Below, piece by piece: positions 5,471-5,902 of a DNA stretch of 5,902 nucleotides. The notes beneath the pieces are model-generated. The model did no database searches, was not told the origin of the DNA, and worked only from the letters and a program-made list of their open reading frames with translations. The number at the start of each line of letters is the position of its first letter. The first letter of the stretch is position 1. The DNA lies in assembly GCA_903827735.1 (NCBI GenBank), contig CAIKJM010000344.1:1-5902 (forward strand). The letters are read 5' to 3'. The position numbers and the translations under genes are program-made. Source of the DNA: an uncultured Rhodanobacter sp. GTDB taxonomy: Bacteria > Pseudomonadota > Gammaproteobacteria > Xanthomonadales > Rhodanobacteraceae.

Positions 5471-5674
5471 TCAGCCAGCGGTGGAAGAGGATGCCGGAGC
5501 CGTCTTCTTGGCAGCCTTCTTGTGCGTCTTGTGCTTGGTGGTGCTGGTGCTATGAGTGGCCTTGGTGCTGGACGAAGAAGCTGCCGGGGCGGAGCTTGCC
5601 GCCTGGGCGAACACAGAGCCAGAAAGAGCCACGCCAGCCACGAGCAGGGAAGTGATCGCAAGTTTACGCATCAT
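5471..5674 (-). CDS. Small exported Ala/Ser/Thr/Lys-rich basic protein
   Basis: The 67-residue product begins MMRKLAITSLLVAGVALSG, a clear Sec signal peptide with a likely cleavage after AQA at about residue 26. The mature part, roughly 40 residues, is low-complexity: Ala, Ser and Thr with clusters of Lys and His (TTKHKTHKKAAKK), and is strongly basic. No folded domain is expected. In composition and layout it resembles acid-shock protein Asr precursors of enterobacteria, also signal peptide plus Ala/Thr/Lys/His-rich tail, but low-complexity sequences give poor evidence of homology, so the function is left open. The start is set by GAGG 9 bases before the ATG at 5674-5672; a second ATG follows directly. 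The frame stays open upstream to an ATG at 5797, but that extension is not signal-like and has no ribosome site. The gene converges on can and shares its terminator. Confidence 0.82.
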   Translation of the reverse strand: MMRKLAITSLLVAGVALSGSVFAQAASSAPAASSSSTKATHSTSTTKHKTHKKAAKKTAPASSSTAG

Positions 5675-5859
5675 GATGTTGGGCCTCGAAATTAGTGTCG
5701 CGAGCCCGGCCGGAACCCGGCGTCTCGGGTGGCGCGACGAGACGACCTTAGCAGCACCGGGGGGATACCGATGCTGAACAAAACACGGGAAATTCACGGC
5801 GTGCCGATCGTGAAATCTTGACTTTACAAAGGCTTAATCTGAAGCGAAACAACTTGCGT
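5675..5859 (-). promoter_or_regulatory. Leader and promoter region of the small exported protein gene
   Basis: These 185 bases hold no convincing gene. Read on the minus strand, TAAAGT at 5826-5821 is a -10-like box with a poor -35 (TTCGCT at 5848-5843, 16-base spacing). Just downstream lies a perfect inverted repeat TTCACG-N10-CGTGAA (5793-5814). Two further inverted repeats follow in the presumed leader: CAGCA...TGCTG (5752-5776) with inner CGG/CCG, and CGTCTCG...CGAGACG (5721-5744, 7 bp perfect). The ribosome site GAGG lies at about 5684-5687. The promoter call is weak; the repeats are read directly. Confidence 0.4.
5793..5814. promoter_or_regulatory. Candidate operator: inverted repeat TTCACG-N10-CGTGAA
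   Basis: The half-sites at 5793-5798 and 5809-5814 are perfect reverse complements, 16 bases centre to centre, close to a one-and-a-half-turn spacing. The element overlaps the predicted start point of the minus-strand small gene, a usual place for a repressor site. I do not recognise it as a known consensus. Confidence 0.35.
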
Positions 5860-5902
5860 TTAAGCGAGCGTCGCTTCGAGCAGCCGGGCAATAAGCTCCT
5901 GC
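5860..5902 (-). CDS. Probable C-terminal end of a gene entering from the right (partial)
   Basis: On the minus strand the frame from 5901 reads QELIARLLEATLA and stops at TAA (5862-5860). The sequence is helix-like, with Leu and Glu in a natural amphipathic pattern, and its codons fit the GC-rich style of the other genes (CTC, CTG, GCG, CGG). The other frames look less like protein. With 13 residues no family can be named and the call rests on style alone. If right, it would lie upstream of, and in the same direction as, the small exported protein gene. Confidence 0.45.
   Translation of the reverse strand, partial: QELIARLLEATLA

Noticed and set aside
5675..5797. Longer start at 5797 for the small exported protein
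   Set aside because: The extra 41 residues are Arg/Pro-rich and would precede the signal peptide. The GAGG ribosome site fits the ATG at 5674.
5818..5840. Plus-strand promoter TTGACT with TAATCT
   Set aside because: The spacing is only 11 bases and no plus-strand gene follows within the window.
1..5902. Mobile element, CRISPR array, tRNA or toxin-antitoxin pair
   Set aside because: No transposase, terminal repeats, regular direct repeats, cloverleaf or paired small genes of that kind were seen on either strand.

Overview
The window is a compact, GC-rich stretch of a Gammaproteobacterium. Protein resemblance (AsnRS, Nei, Can and an IscA-type protein close to their E. coli relatives) together with the high GC content suggests the Xanthomonadales, for example a Rhodanobacteraceae or Xanthomonadaceae member. 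That placement is inference from composition and protein style. No mobile element, CRISPR array, rRNA or tRNA is visible, and most of the window is ordinary housekeeping and accessory metabolism.

Layout, left to right. Positions 1-152 hold the 5' part of a minus-strand IscA-type Fe-S carrier gene cut by the window edge. A divergent intergenic region (153-362) with a perfect 7-bp inverted repeat and a direct repeat separates it from a plus-strand run: asnS (363-1778), a MalM-like lipoprotein (1793-2665), a two-helix small membrane protein (2662-2973, ATGA overlap), an SDR-family protein (2993-3784) and nei (3791-4582). The gaps in this run are -4 to 19 bases, so it is probably one transcription unit. 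A 57-base gap with two competing hairpins precedes can, a beta-carbonic anhydrase, best started at a TTG at 4640. A bidirectional intrinsic terminator (5395-5437) closes can and also a convergent minus-strand gene for a small exported Ala/Ser/Thr/Lys-rich basic protein (5471-5674). About 185 bases of structured leader and promoter region follow, then the probable last codons of another minus-strand gene at 5860-5901.

The genes do not form one pathway: they cover Fe-S maturation, tRNA charging, an envelope lipoprotein and membrane protein pair, a redox-fold protein, oxidised-base repair and CO2/bicarbonate exchange. The most interesting points are: (1) the SDR protein has lost the canonical Tyr and Lys, and apparently the Asn, of the catalytic tetrad although its fold and cofactor motifs are intact; (2) the can leader can form two mutually exclusive 6-bp hairpins, one covering the Shine-Dalgarno sequence; (3) the translationally coupled MalM-like lipoprotein and small membrane protein. 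I did not find convincing evidence of a new multi-gene system.
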